Source of the DNA: Actinomycetota bacterium
Lineage (GTDB): Bacteria; Actinomycetota; Thermoleophilia; Solirubrobacterales; Solirubrobacteraceae
NCBI GenBank assembly: GCA_019348435.1
Contig: JAHWJM010000030.1
Coordinates: 1-12,797, forward strand
Direction: 5' to 3'
Length of the DNA: 12,797 nt
A program made the position numbers and the translations under genes. A model generated the notes under the pieces. The model was not told where the DNA came from. It was given only the letters and a program-made list of their open reading frames with translations, and ran no database searches. Shown piece after piece: positions 5,907-12,717 of the stretch (positions within the stretch are counted from its first letter, which is position 1; each line of letters opens with the position of its first letter).

Positions 5907-5964
5907 CAGAGGCGCTGGTCGCGCGATTGCGTGCACCGGTGCCACCACGCGCGATCATCCGGCG

Positions 5965-6798
5965 ATGTCCTATCAAGCCGATCTTGCGCGCTGGTTCGCC
6001 CAGCTGCACGCGGGCACGCAGCCGCTCCTGCTGCCGAACCCGTGGGACGGCGGCTCGGCGAAGCTGCTCGTCTCGCTGGGCTGCCAGGCGCTGGCGACGA
6101 CGAGCAGCGGCTTCGCGGCGACGCTCGGGCGCCTCGACGGGGCGGTCACGCGCGACGAGGCGCTCGCGCACGCGTGTGCGGTGGCCGCGGCGACCGACCT
6201 ACCGCTGTCGGCCGACCTCGAGAACGGCTTCGCCGACGACCCGGCCGCGGTCGCCGAAACGGTGCGACTGGCGATCGAGGCGGGTCTCGTCGGGTGCTCG
6301 ATCGAGGATCACACCGGCGACGGCGCCGCGCCGATCTACGACTTCGACGACTCGGTGCAGAGGATCGCCGCCGCCGCCGAGGCCGCGCACGCCGGGCGGG
6401 TGCACCTCGTCCTGACCGCCCGGGCCGAGAACCACCTTCACGGCCGCGACGACCTCGACGACACGATCGCCCGGCTGCGCGCCTACGGCGAGGCCGGCGC
6501 GGACGTGCTCTACGCGCCGGGCCTGACGCGGATCGAGGACATCCGGCGCGTCGTCGCGGAGGTGGGCCGGCCGGTCAACGTGCTCGCGTATCCCGGGGCG
6601 CCCCCGGTGAGCGAGCTCGCGACGGCAGGCGTCAAGCGCGTCTCGATCGGTGGTGCCTTCGCCTTCGCGGCGATCGACGCCGTCGCGCGCGCCGCCCGCG
6701 AGCTGCGCGAGCTCGGTACGTACGGCTTCCTCGAGCGGGCGCGCAGCGGCTCGGCGCTGGCGCAGCGCGCCTTCGGCGGGATCGATCCGCAACGGTGA
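5965..6798 (+). CDS. isocitrate lyase/PEP mutase superfamily protein
   Basis: A 277-residue cytoplasmic TIM-barrel enzyme of the PEP mutase/isocitrate lyase superfamily, whose members make or break C-C or P-C bonds next to a carboxylate in a Mg2+ site. Visible motifs are LLPNPWDGGSAKLL at the N-terminus, ATTSSGFAATLGRLDG, the metal-site strand SADLENGFADD (D84, E86), GCSIEDH (E114, D115), LTARAEN (R153, E155), then ADVLYAPGL and VNVLAYPG. The KKCGH catalytic cysteine loop of isocitrate and methylisocitrate lyases is absent, so it is not a canonical lyase. Relatives of this length are annotated only at superfamily level; oxaloacetate hydrolase-like or lyase-like reactions are possible. The ATG at 5965 opens directly into the conserved region. 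Confidence 0.87.
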   Translation: MSYQADLARWFAQLHAGTQPLLLPNPWDGGSAKLLVSLGCQALATTSSGFAATLGRLDGAVTRDEALAHACAVAAATDLPLSADLENGFADDPAAVAETVRLAIEAGLVGCSIEDHTGDGAAPIYDFDDSVQRIAAAAEAAHAGRVHLVLTARAENHLHGRDDLDDTIARLRAYGEAGADVLYAPGLTRIEDIRRVVAEVGRPVNVLAYPGAPPVSELATAGVKRVSIGGAFAFAAIDAVARAARELRELGTYGFLERARSGSALAQRAFGGIDPQR

Positions 6799-6820
6799 GG
6801 GCGGGAAGCCTCTCCCGGCC
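6799..6820 (+). terminator. hairpin directly after the PEP mutase-family stop
   Basis: CGGGA (6802-6806) pairs with TCCCG (6813-6817) around a six-base loop; after one G/G mismatch GG (6799-6800) pairs with CC (6819-6820). It begins at the base after the TGA. There is no T tract, so termination strength is uncertain. Confidence 0.35.
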
Positions 6821-6850
6821 AAACGCCTGCGCAACGCCGGTCGCTGCGAC

Positions 6851-6856
6851 TACCAT
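6851..6856 (+). promoter_or_regulatory. -10-like element (TACCAT) upstream of the DUF1918 gene
   Basis: TACCAT fits TAnnnT and lies 75 bases before the ATG, giving a predicted leader of about 70 bases that contains a small GGCG...CGCC hairpin and ends in a strong Shine-Dalgarno. This contrasts with neighbouring genes, whose -10-like elements are next to the start codon. Confidence 0.3.
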
Positions 6857-6918
6857 TGCCGCGCTGCACGCGCGCGACGGCGGGGTTCGCCGCGCTGCGC
6901 ATCACCCGCTCTTGATGC

Positions 6919-6927
6919 AGGAGGTGA
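6919..6927 (+). promoter_or_regulatory. near-perfect Shine-Dalgarno (AGGAGGTGA) for the DUF1918 gene
   Basis: AGGAGGTGA is complementary to the conserved 3' end of 16S rRNA. AGGAGG ends seven bases before the ATG at 6932. It fixes that start and is the only strong ribosome binding site seen in the window. Confidence 0.8.
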
Positions 6928-6931
6928 CCAG

Positions 6932-7171
6932 ATGGCGTTCGAGGTTGGAGACCGCGTCTATGCAGAGAAGTCCGGCCGCCGCCGGCGCACCGCACGCCAA
7001 CCGATGCGGCCGGGGCGCCACGGCGTCGTCGTGCGGGTGCTGCGCGGCGACCCCAACCCGCGCTACGAGATCAAGTGGGACGAGGGCATCACGACCGTCT
7101 TCTCCCCGAGCGGCGGCTCGCTGCACGCCGATTCGAACTATGCCGCGCCGGAGACGTCCCCGCAGGCGTAA
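6932..7171 (+). CDS. DUF1918 domain protein
   Basis: A 79-residue protein starting MAFEVGDRVYAE, followed by RHGVVVRVLRGDPNPRYEIKWDEGITTVFSPSGGSL. This is the DUF1918 pattern: VGDrv, then a G-x-V/I strand, PxYxVRWdDG and a Phe/Tyr-x-P turn. The fold is a small SH3-like beta barrel; function is unknown, although such proteins are often abundant, small and cytoplasmic in actinobacteria. A basic stretch (KSGRRRRTARQPMRPGR) separates the first strand from the rest and may contact nucleic acid. The start is set by the strong Shine-Dalgarno at 6919-6927, which suggests high translation. The gene ends eight bases from the convergent GH2 gene. Confidence 0.85.
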   Translation: MAFEVGDRVYAEKSGRRRRTARQPMRPGRHGVVVRVLRGDPNPRYEIKWDEGITTVFSPSGGSLHADSNYAAPETSPQA

Positions 7172-7179
7172 CGTGCTTC

Positions 7180-9063
7180 CTACTCGCCGCCGAACGCCTC
7201 GCGCACGGCGGCGAGCGCCGGCTTCGGCTTGCCGGCGAAGTCGTAGAGCCCCTTTTCGTTCAGCCCTGGCGTGAGCGTCAGCCCGGGCCGCAGATCGAGC
7301 ACCGAGCCGCCGCGGAAGTCCGGCCGCAGCGCGTAGTCGCGCAGGTTCCAGACGATCGTCCCGCTCAGGGCCGGCTCGTCGCGCAGTTCGCGCAGGCGCC
7401 GCGCCAGCAGCGCGGCCTGGAACTGCAGGCCGCCGAACGCCGCGCCCGCGACGCGCGCGCTGCCGGCGGCGCCGAGCTCCGTGATGACCAGCGGCTTGTC
7501 GGGATACAGGTCGCGCAGCCGTGCGAGGCGTTCGCGCGTCATCGCGGCCTGGCCGGCGGCGTCGCGCTCCAGCCCCTCGTACCAGCCGACGTAGTCGGTC
7601 ATCCCGATCGCGTCGAGGTCGGCCAGTACCCCGGGCCGGTTGGGCAGCACGCGGCCCCACAGGTCGGCCGCGACGGGTCTGGTCGGATCGAGCTCGCGCA
7701 GGCGCGACGCCGTCCGGCGGATGTATTCCTGCTGCGCCGGCGGGCCGTTGCCGGCGATCTCGTTGGTCAGCGTCCAGGCGAGGACCGCGGGGGGCGCCTG
7801 CCCGGCCGCGGCGACGCGTAGCGCGCGGTCGCGTGCGGCGGCGATCTGCTCGGGGGTGCGGGCGCGCCAGCGCCCGCCGGGCTCCCACGGCCCGACCTCC
7901 TGCCACAGCAGGATTCCGGCGGCGTCGAGGCGCGCGAGCATGCTGTCGGAGAGGGGCATCTGCGAGCGGGTGGCGTTGGCGTTCGCCGCCCGCAGCCCCG
8001 CGACGATCCGCTCCTCGTCGTCGGGGGTGAGGGCGTCGCCATGACCGCGCGCGTCGGGCGGCAACGCGACGCCGCGCAGCACGAGCGGCTGGCCGTTGAG
8101 CTGCAGGGCGCCGTCGTCCCAGCCGAGCTCGCGCAGACCGATCCGGCGCATCAGCGTCGCCTCGCCGGGGACGACGATGCGCAGGTCGTAGAGGCGGGCC
8201 TGCCCCGGCGACCAGAGCTGCGGATCGTCGATCGTGACCGACGCCGTGAGCGCGCGCGAGGTGCCGCCGCTCACCCCCGCGGGGCCGAGCTCCAGCGTGT
8301 CGACCGTGCGCCCGCCGCGGGAGAGGACGCCGCGCACGTTCAGCGTCCGCGAGCGGCCGCGGTTGCGGACGCGCACGCCGATCGTCACCCGCGCGCGTCG
8401 GCCGCCCGCCTCCAGCCGCGTGGCGACCGTCAGCGCCCCGAGCTCGCTGCCGCCGAGGCGCATGAGCGTCACCGGCCGGTTCAGGCCGCCGTAGTTGAAC
8501 CACCCCCGCGCCCAGCCGCTGTCGGCCTGGCGTCGCGGGCCGCGCCAGTCGACGCGTACCGCGACGGTGTGGCGGCCGCGCCCGAGGTCCAGGCGCGCGC
8601 TGAACGGCTCGTAGGCGCCGACGTGCTCGCGCACCTCCTCGCCGTCGACGAACACCGTCGCCCGGTGGTGCGCGGACTCGAAGCGCAGCGCGTAGCGGCC
8701 CGCGACCGGCACCTCGATCTCGCGCGCGAACCAGCCGACGGAGCCGTCGTACGCGCGCTGCCCGGCGGCGCCGCTGTAGGCGCCGGCGTTGGGGGAGTAG
8801 GGCACCTGTACCGGGCGGCCGCGCCAGTCTCCTCGCGCCCACCCGCGGTCGCGGCCGTGGTTGGCGGGATCGGCCCGGTAGCGCCAGTCGCGCAGGGTGA
8901 CGATCGCGCTGCCGCCGGGGCCGGCGCCGGTCTGCGCGAGGGCGGCCGCCGTGGCGCTGCGCGGCGTCGGGTCGACGGGATCCTCGCCGCTCAGGACGAC
9001 CGCCAGCGCGACCGCGCAGGCGACGACGACAAGCAGCGCGGCTGGAAGGAGGCGACGGAGCAT
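7180..9063 (-). CDS. exported glycoside hydrolase family 2 enzyme (beta-galactosidase/beta-glucuronidase type)
   Basis: A 627-residue enzyme with an N-terminal export signal or signal anchor (LLPAALLVVVACAVALAVVL, residues 5-24), so it acts outside the cytoplasm. Domains follow the GH2 order: sugar-binding jelly roll (about 50-215; VPYSPNAGAYSG, WFAREIEVP, GRYALRFESAHHRATVFVDGEEV..H.GAYEPFSARL), Ig-like domain (about 216-325; SVTIDDPQLWSP) and TIM barrel (about 330-627; LNGQPLVLRGVALPPD). The acid/base is Glu435 in WTLTNEIAG and the nucleophile Glu529 in LVITELGAAG, 94 residues apart as expected. The usual R-T-S-H-Y-P barrel motif reads TRSQMPLS, lacking the His, which may shift specificity. 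The natural substrate cannot be read from sequence. A TAGTCT element lies 15 bases upstream. Confidence 0.85.
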   Translation of the reverse strand: MLRRLLPAALLVVVACAVALAVVLSGEDPVDPTPRSATAAALAQTGAGPGGSAIVTLRDWRYRADPANHGRDRGWARGDWRGRPVQVPYSPNAGAYSGAAGQRAYDGSVGWFAREIEVPVAGRYALRFESAHHRATVFVDGEEVREHVGAYEPFSARLDLGRGRHTVAVRVDWRGPRRQADSGWARGWFNYGGLNRPVTLMRLGGSELGALTVATRLEAGGRRARVTIGVRVRNRGRSRTLNVRGVLSRGGRTVDTLELGPAGVSGGTSRALTASVTIDDPQLWSPGQARLYDLRIVVPGEATLMRRIGLRELGWDDGALQLNGQPLVLRGVALPPDARGHGDALTPDDEERIVAGLRAANANATRSQMPLSDSMLARLDAAGILLWQEVGPWEPGGRWRARTPEQIAAARDRALRVAAAGQAPPAVLAWTLTNEIAGNGPPAQQEYIRRTASRLRELDPTRPVAADLWGRVLPNRPGVLADLDAIGMTDYVGWYEGLERDAAGQAAMTRERLARLRDLYPDKPLVITELGAAGSARVAGAAFGGLQFQAALLARRLRELRDEPALSGTIVWNLRDYALRPDFRGGSVLDLRPGLTLTPGLNEKGLYDFAGKPKPALAAVREAFGGE

Positions 9064-9078
9064 CCCTGGTGCAACGCG

Positions 9079-9084
9079 AGACTA
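9079..9084 (-). promoter_or_regulatory. -10-like element (TAGTCT) for the GH2 gene
   Basis: TAGTCT on the minus strand ends 15 bases before the ATG at 9063, predicting a leader of about eight bases. CCAGGG just before the ATG is too close to be a good Shine-Dalgarno. Confidence 0.35.
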
Positions 9085-9097
9085 GGCGATCGGTCGC

Positions 9098-9123
9098 GCT
9101 CCTGACGGCGGTCGATCAGGAGC
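9098..9123 (-). terminator. 8-bp inverted repeat spanning the stop of the small membrane protein gene
   Basis: GCTCCTGA (9098-9105) and TCAGGAGC (9116-9123) are perfect inverted repeats around a ten-base loop; the TGA stop of the minus-strand gene (9116-9118) lies within one arm. It sits just upstream of the GH2 promoter. A terminator or translation-linked structure is likely; there is no T tract. Confidence 0.45.
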
Positions 9124-9325
9124 TGCCGGGCGGGCGCCGGCGCAACCAGCGGGCGCGGATCTCGTCGTCGACCTTCTTGTCGCCCCGGCCCGAGACGATC
9201 GCGACGATGATGAGGCCCGTGACGATGGCGGGCACAAGGATCCCGTACGTGAAGAGCAGACCGAACGTGTCGGTCCAGATCCCGCGTTCGGCGGCCTCGT
9301 TGGCGGCGATGACGGCGGCGAGCAT
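9116..9325 (-). CDS. small single-span membrane protein, unknown function
   Basis: A 69-residue protein beginning at the ATG at 9325: an N-terminal helix (MLAAVIAANEAAERGIWTDTFG), one long transmembrane segment (LLFTYGILVPAIVTGLIIVAIVS, about residues 24-46) and a charged cytoplasmic-type tail (GRGDKKVDDEIRARWLRRRPPGSS). The positive-inside rule predicts the C-terminus in the cytoplasm. No family is recognised. The start is supported by TATGCT nine bases upstream, the same arrangement as other genes here; an in-frame ATG at 9369 would add 15 residues but lies upstream of that element and overlaps the end of the cutA region. It sits between cutA and the GH2 gene on the same strand, and flanking hairpins suggest its own transcript. 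Confidence 0.65.
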   Translation of the reverse strand: MLAAVIAANEAAERGIWTDTFGLLFTYGILVPAIVTGLIIVAIVSGRGDKKVDDEIRARWLRRRPPGSS

Positions 9326-9334
9326 GCGCAGCGC

Positions 9335-9340
9335 AGCATA
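9335..9340 (-). promoter_or_regulatory. -10-like element (TATGCT) for the small membrane protein gene
   Basis: TATGCT on the minus strand is one of the best -10 matches in the window (four of six, with the key T1, A2 and T6) and ends nine bases before the ATG at 9325. No Shine-Dalgarno is present, which fits a leaderless or very short-leader transcript. Confidence 0.45.
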
Positions 9341-9371
9341 TCCGGCCGGGCCGGTGAGGCCACGCGCCATA

Positions 9372-9391
9372 CACCGGCCGCGGCCGCGGTG
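9372..9391 (-). terminator. GC-rich dyad after cutA
   Basis: CACCG and CGGTG bracket overlapping 12-bp perfect palindromes (CGGCCGCGGCCG and CCGCGGCCGCGG). The element starts one base after the cutA stop on the minus strand. It can fold in more than one way; there is no T tract. Confidence 0.4.
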
Positions 9392-9392
9392 C

Positions 9393-9716
9393 TCAGCCCT
9401 CCGGCAGCGCCACCGATGCGGCGATCCAGGCCAGGTAGTCGGCCGAGCCGTCGGCAACGTCGAGCGCGACGAGCTCGAAGGTCTCGTAGGGATGAAGCTC
9501 GCCGAGCGCCGCACCGAGCGCCGGGATCGCCGCGCGGGTGGTCTTGATCACGAGCAGCGCCTCGTCGTCGTGCTCGACCGCGCCCCTCCAGCGGTAGACG
9601 GACTGCACCCGGGCGACGATGTTCACGCAGGCCACGAGCTCGCGGGTCACGAGGGCGTCGGCGATCGGGCGCGCCTGGTCGGGCGGCGTCGTGACGAGGC
9701 AGACGACGGCATCCAT
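9393..9716 (-). CDS. cutA: divalent-cation tolerance protein CutA
   Basis: A 107-residue cytoplasmic CutA1 protein, a small PII-like trimer associated with copper/divalent-cation tolerance. Hallmarks visible: CLVTTPPDQARPIADALVTRELVACVNIV (including the conserved Cys in ACVN), VQSVYRWRGAVEHDDEALLVIKTT, then ELHPYETFELVALDVADGSADYLAWI. The final strand reads TFELVAL where VPEIVAL is usual, a mild variation. Length is typical and complete. The ATG at 9716 begins the first strand, and TACCGT lies nine bases upstream. It is divergent from the FAH-family gene across an 89-base intergenic region containing a dyad. Confidence 0.93.
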   Translation of the reverse strand: MDAVVCLVTTPPDQARPIADALVTRELVACVNIVARVQSVYRWRGAVEHDDEALLVIKTTRAAIPALGAALGELHPYETFELVALDVADGSADYLAWIAASVALPEG

Positions 9717-9725
9717 CGTCGAACG

Positions 9726-9731
9726 ACGGTA
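9726..9731 (-). promoter_or_regulatory. -10-like element (TACCGT) for cutA
   Basis: TACCGT (TAnnnT) on the minus strand ends nine bases before the ATG at 9716. No Shine-Dalgarno is visible in the gap. Confidence 0.4.
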
Positions 9732-9758
9732 GCGCCCGCGCCCGGCCTCGTCACGGCG

Positions 9759-9771
9759 GGCGAGGCTCGCC
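9759..9771. promoter_or_regulatory. 13-base dyad between cutA and the FAH-family gene, possible operator
   Basis: GGCGAG and CTCGCC are perfect inverted arms around a single central G. It lies 22 bases upstream of the TAACCT element of the FAH-family gene, overlapping where a -35 would be. That is a reasonable place for a regulator site, but a chance GC-rich palindrome is possible. Confidence 0.25.
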
Positions 9772-9793
9772 GCCCCTTCGGCAGGGCGATCCC

Positions 9794-9799
9794 TAACCT
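9794..9799 (+). promoter_or_regulatory. -10-like element (TAACCT) for the FAH-family gene
   Basis: TAACCT ends six bases before the ATG at 9806, with no Shine-Dalgarno between them, fitting leaderless transcription of the FAH/M32 pair. Confidence 0.45.
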
Positions 9800-9805
9800 G
9801 CGCGG

Positions 9806-10594
9806 ATGCGCCTGACGACCTTCCTGCCGCCTGCTTCGGACACGCCGCGCGCCGGCCAGATCCGCGACGATGAGGTCATCTCGTTCGTCATGAAGCGCGA
9901 GACCGTCCTCGAGCGGCTGCGCACCAGCGATCTCGCCCCGGCGCTCGGCGACGCCTATCCCGTGGCGGACGTGACGCTGCTGGCGCCGGTGCCGAGGCCG
10001 CGTGCGATCTTCGGAATCGGCCTGAACTACGCCGCCCATGCCGCCGAGCAGGGCCAGGAGCTGCCGGAGTTCCCGATCGTCTTCATGAAGCTGCCGAGCT
10101 CGAGCGCCCCGCCCAACGGGATCGTGACGTGCCCGGACGTCGTCAAGCGCCTCGACTACGAGGGCGAGCTGGCGGTCGTCATCGGCGAGGGCGGCAAGAT
10201 CGCCGGCTATGCGGTCGCCAACGACGTCAGCGCGCGGGACCTGCAGCGCCGCGAGCCGCAGTGGACGCGCGCCAAGGGCGCCGACGGCTTCTGCCCGTGG
10301 GGGCCGTGGATCACGACCGCCGACGAGGTGCCCGACCCGCAGAACCTGCAGATCACGACCCACGTCAACGGCGAGCTGCGCCAGGACTCCTCCACGAGCG
10401 ACCTCGTCTTCGGCCCGCAGCAGATCGTCGACTTCATCTCGGAGACCTGCACGCTGGAGCCCGGCGACCTCATCCTCACCGGCACGCCGAGCGGCGTCGG
10501 CATGTCGATGGACCCGCGCCGGTTCCTCGCCTCGGGCGACGTCATCCGCGTGGAGATCGAGTCGCTCGGTGCGATCGAGCATGTCGTTGCCTAG
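9806..10594 (+). CDS. fumarylacetoacetate hydrolase (FAH) family protein
   Basis: A 262-residue cytoplasmic enzyme of the FAH superfamily, which hydrolyses, decarboxylates or isomerises beta-diketo acids in aromatic and acylpyruvate catabolism. The first 65 residues form the variable N-terminal region, then come the catalytic-domain motifs: AIFGIGLNYAAHAAEQG, PIVFMKLPSS, DYEGELAVVIG (E119 and E121 as metal ligands), YAVANDVSARDLQRR (D140 as third ligand), KGADGFCPWGPWI (conserved Lys), VFGPQQIVDFIS and LEPGDLILTGTPSGVGM. All expected ligands are present. Substrate is not readable: acylpyruvase-like, HpcE-like and 2-keto-4-pentenoate hydratase-like relatives share these motifs, and no catabolic cluster surrounds it. 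It overlaps the start of the M32 gene by 14 bases. Confidence 0.9.
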   Translation: MRLTTFLPPASDTPRAGQIRDDEVISFVMKRETVLERLRTSDLAPALGDAYPVADVTLLAPVPRPRAIFGIGLNYAAHAAEQGQELPEFPIVFMKLPSSSAPPNGIVTCPDVVKRLDYEGELAVVIGEGGKIAGYAVANDVSARDLQRREPQWTRAKGADGFCPWGPWITTADEVPDPQNLQITTHVNGELRQDSSTSDLVFGPQQIVDFISETCTLEPGDLILTGTPSGVGMSMDPRRFLASGDVIRVEIESLGAIEHVVA

Positions 10595-12077
10595 CTCCGA
10601 CGGATCCAGGCTTGACCCGCGGCTGAGCGAGCGGCTCGGCGAGCTTGTCGACCTCACCCACGTCGAACAGATGCTGGCCTGGGACCAGCAGGTGATGATG
10701 CCGGCCGGCGGGGCGCCCGCGCGCGCCGAGGCGCTCGCGACGATCAGCCGCCTGCACCACCAGCGCCTCGTCGCACCGGAGCTCGGCGCCCTGCTCGATG
10801 ACGCCGCGGCGACCGAGCCGCTGATCGCCCGCGCGGCGCGTCGCGACCACGATGTTGCGCGGCGCGTGCCGGCCGAGCTGACGGCGGCGATGTCGCTGGC
10901 CGGCTCGCAGGGCTACGCGACGTGGCTGCAGGCGCGCGAGGACAACGACTTCGCGACGTTCGAGCCCGCGCTGCGGCGCAACATCGAGCTCGCGCGCCGG
11001 TATGCCGAATGCTTTCCCGAAGCCGCGCATCCCTACGACCCGCTGCTGGACCGCTACGAGGCGGGTACCACCGCCGCACAGGTCACAACGCTCTTCGAGC
11101 GCCTGCGCGCCGCGCTCGTGCCGCTGCTGTCGCAGATCGCGCTGCAGCCCGCGCGGCAGACGTTCGCCGGCGACTTCCCGATCGCGGCACAGCGCGAGGT
11201 CGGCCTGGAGATCGCGCAATCGATGGGCTTCGACGCCGGCGCCTGGCGCCTCGACGACGCCGTCCACCCGTTCGCGGCCGCGCCAGGGCGCGCCGACATC
11301 CGCGTCACGTCGCGCTTCGACGAGCACAGCCTGAGCGGCCTGTTCGCGCTCATGCACGAGGTCGGCCATGGCCTCTACGAGCACGGCGTCGACCCGGCGC
11401 TCGAGCGCACGACGCTCGGCAGCGGCGTCTCGCTGGGGGTGCACGAGTCCCAGAGCCGGCTGTGGGAGAACCTCGTCGGCCGCAGCCGCGAGTTCTGGAC
11501 GCACTGGCTGCCGCGCATGCGCGAGCGCTTCCCGCTGACGCTGCGCGACGTCGACCTCGACGCGTTCGTCCGCGCGATCAACATCGTGCGCCCGACGCTG
11601 ATCCGCGTCGAGGCCGACGAGGTGACCTACTCGCTGCACGTCATCCTGCGCTACGAGCTCGAGCTCGCGCTCGTCGAGGGGTCGCTCGCGACGGCTGACC
11701 TGCCGGCCGCCTGGGCGGCGAAGATGAAGCAGTTCCTCGGCGTCGACGTGCCCGACGATCTCAACGGCGTCCTGCAGGACGTCCACTGGTCGGAGGGGAT
11801 CATCGGCTACTTTCCGACATACGCGATCGGCAACGTGCTCGCCGCTCAGCTCTGGCGTGCCGCGGAAGGCGACATCCCGGGGCTCGGGGAGGCGATCGCG
11901 CGCGGCGAGCTGGGCGCGCTGCGCACCTGGCTGCGCGAGAAGGTCCACCGCCACGGCCGGCTGCTGTCACCGCCCGAGCTCATCGAGCAGGCGACCGGCG
12001 GCCCGCTGGATCCCGCGGCGATGCTCGAGTACCTGGGCGCGAAATACGGCGCCCTCTACGGAATCTCCGGTTCCTGA
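10581..12077 (+). CDS. M32 family metallocarboxypeptidase (carboxypeptidase Taq type)
   Basis: A 498-residue cytoplasmic zinc carboxypeptidase removing C-terminal residues from peptides. It is full length for M32 (about 500) and mostly helical. Diagnostic motifs: MLAWDQQVMMPAGGAPARAEALATI at the N-terminus, DEHSLSGLFALMHEVGHGLYEHG with the metal-binding H259-E-V-G-H263, GVHESQSRLWEN with the third ligand Glu289 (26 residues after H263, the spacing of the Pyrococcus enzyme), RVEADEVTYSLHVILRYELE, and DVHWSEGIIGYFPTYAIGN. HGLYEHG stands where HAxYEQG is common. The ATG at 10581 lies inside the FAH-family gene and is favoured because it is close to the conserved first helix and implies translational coupling. 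Confidence 0.94.
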   Translation: MSLPSSDGSRLDPRLSERLGELVDLTHVEQMLAWDQQVMMPAGGAPARAEALATISRLHHQRLVAPELGALLDDAAATEPLIARAARRDHDVARRVPAELTAAMSLAGSQGYATWLQAREDNDFATFEPALRRNIELARRYAECFPEAAHPYDPLLDRYEAGTTAAQVTTLFERLRAALVPLLSQIALQPARQTFAGDFPIAAQREVGLEIAQSMGFDAGAWRLDDAVHPFAAAPGRADIRVTSRFDEHSLSGLFALMHEVGHGLYEHGVDPALERTTLGSGVSLGVHESQSRLWENLVGRSREFWTHWLPRMRERFPLTLRDVDLDAFVRAINIVRPTLIRVEADEVTYSLHVILRYELELALVEGSLATADLPAAWAAKMKQFLGVDVPDDLNGVLQDVHWSEGIIGYFPTYAIGNVLAAQLWRAAEGDIPGLGEAIARGELGALRTWLREKVHRHGRLLSPPELIEQATGGPLDPAAMLEYLGAKYGALYGISGS

Positions 12078-12095
12078 GGGAGGCTTCGCCGTCCC
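12078..12095. terminator. hairpin between convergent M32 and clpP genes
   Basis: GGGAGGC (12078-12084) pairs with GCC-TCCC (12088-12095) around the loop TTC, with one bulged G at 12091. It begins right after the M32 stop and could serve both converging genes. It lacks a T tract. Confidence 0.45.
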
Positions 12096-12129
12096 GCTCA
12101 CCGCAGGCCGGCGCCTTCCGCCGACGTCG

Positions 12130-12711
12130 CTAGTGCTGCTCGAGCACCCGGTCGATGAGGCCGTACTCGACGGCCTCCTCGGGCTTGAAGAAGCGATCGC
12201 GCTCCATGTCGGCGCGGACCTGCTCCTCGGGCTGGCCGGTGTGCAGGGCGTAGATCTCGTCCATCCGCTTGCGCGTCTTGATGATCTCGCGAGCGTGGAT
12301 CTCGATGTCGGTCGACTGCCCCTCGAAGCCGGCCGAGGGCTGGTGGATGAGCACCCGGCTGTTGGGCAGTGAGAAGCGCTTGCCGTTCGCGCCCGCGGTC
12401 AGCAGCAGCGACCCCATCGACATCGCGACGCCCATGCACATCGTCTGGATGTCGGGCTTGACGAAGTTCATCGTGTCGTAGATCGCGAGCCCTGCGTAGA
12501 TCGAGCCGCCGGGCGAGTTGATGTACAGCGAGATGTCCTTCTCGGGATCCTCGGACTCCAGGTGCAGCAACTGGGCGACGATGAGGTTCGCGACCTGATC
12601 GTTGATCGGCGTGCCGAGGAAGATGATGCGCTCGTTGAGCAGGCGCGAGTAGATGTCGTACTCGCGTTCGCCGCGCGCGCTGCGCTGAACGACTGAGGGG
12701 ACGAGAGGCAT
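12130..12711 (-). CDS. clpP: ATP-dependent Clp protease proteolytic subunit ClpP
   Basis: A 193-residue ClpP, the serine peptidase ring that degrades proteins fed by ClpX/ClpC-type ATPases. The triad is intact and in classical register: Ser98 (MCMGVAMSMGS), His123 (RVLIHQPSAG) and Asp172 (ERDRFFKPEEAVEYGLID). The processing/axial-loop region YDIYSRLLNERIIFLG and the SPGGSIYAGLAIYDTM oxyanion region are typical. The nucleophile context is GVAMSMGS rather than the common GQAASMGA. No clpX lies immediately downstream (the next gene is the convergent M32 peptidase), so this is a stand-alone clpP here and perhaps one of several paralogues. The ATG at 12711 has TAGGAT six bases upstream and no Shine-Dalgarno. 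Confidence 0.95.
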   Translation of the reverse strand: MPLVPSVVQRSARGEREYDIYSRLLNERIIFLGTPINDQVANLIVAQLLHLESEDPEKDISLYINSPGGSIYAGLAIYDTMNFVKPDIQTMCMGVAMSMGSLLLTAGANGKRFSLPNSRVLIHQPSAGFEGQSTDIEIHAREIIKTRKRMDEIYALHTGQPEEQVRADMERDRFFKPEEAVEYGLIDRVLEQH

Positions 12712-12717
12712 CCGGGC

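Noticed and set aside
5871..5948. Upstream ATG at 5948 for the helical protein
   Set aside because: The added residues look non-coding and would cover the promoter palindrome at 5897-5906.
5931..7274. Plus-strand open frame of about 447 codons over the PEP mutase-family and DUF1918 genes
   Set aside because: Arg/Gly-rich translation without motifs; it is an alternate frame of two recognisable genes.
6902..8842. Minus-strand open frame of about 646 codons over the GH2 gene
   Set aside because: Almost entirely Arg/Ala/Gly; the overlapping GH2 frame has domain order and both catalytic Glu residues.
9647..10657. Minus-strand open frame opposite the FAH-family gene
   Set aside because: Asp/Arg/Val/Leu repeats typical of the complement of GC-rich coding DNA; no motif.
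10542..11954. Minus-strand open frame of about 470 codons opposite the M32 gene
   Set aside because: No family resemblance; the M32 frame carries HEVGH and the other conserved blocks.
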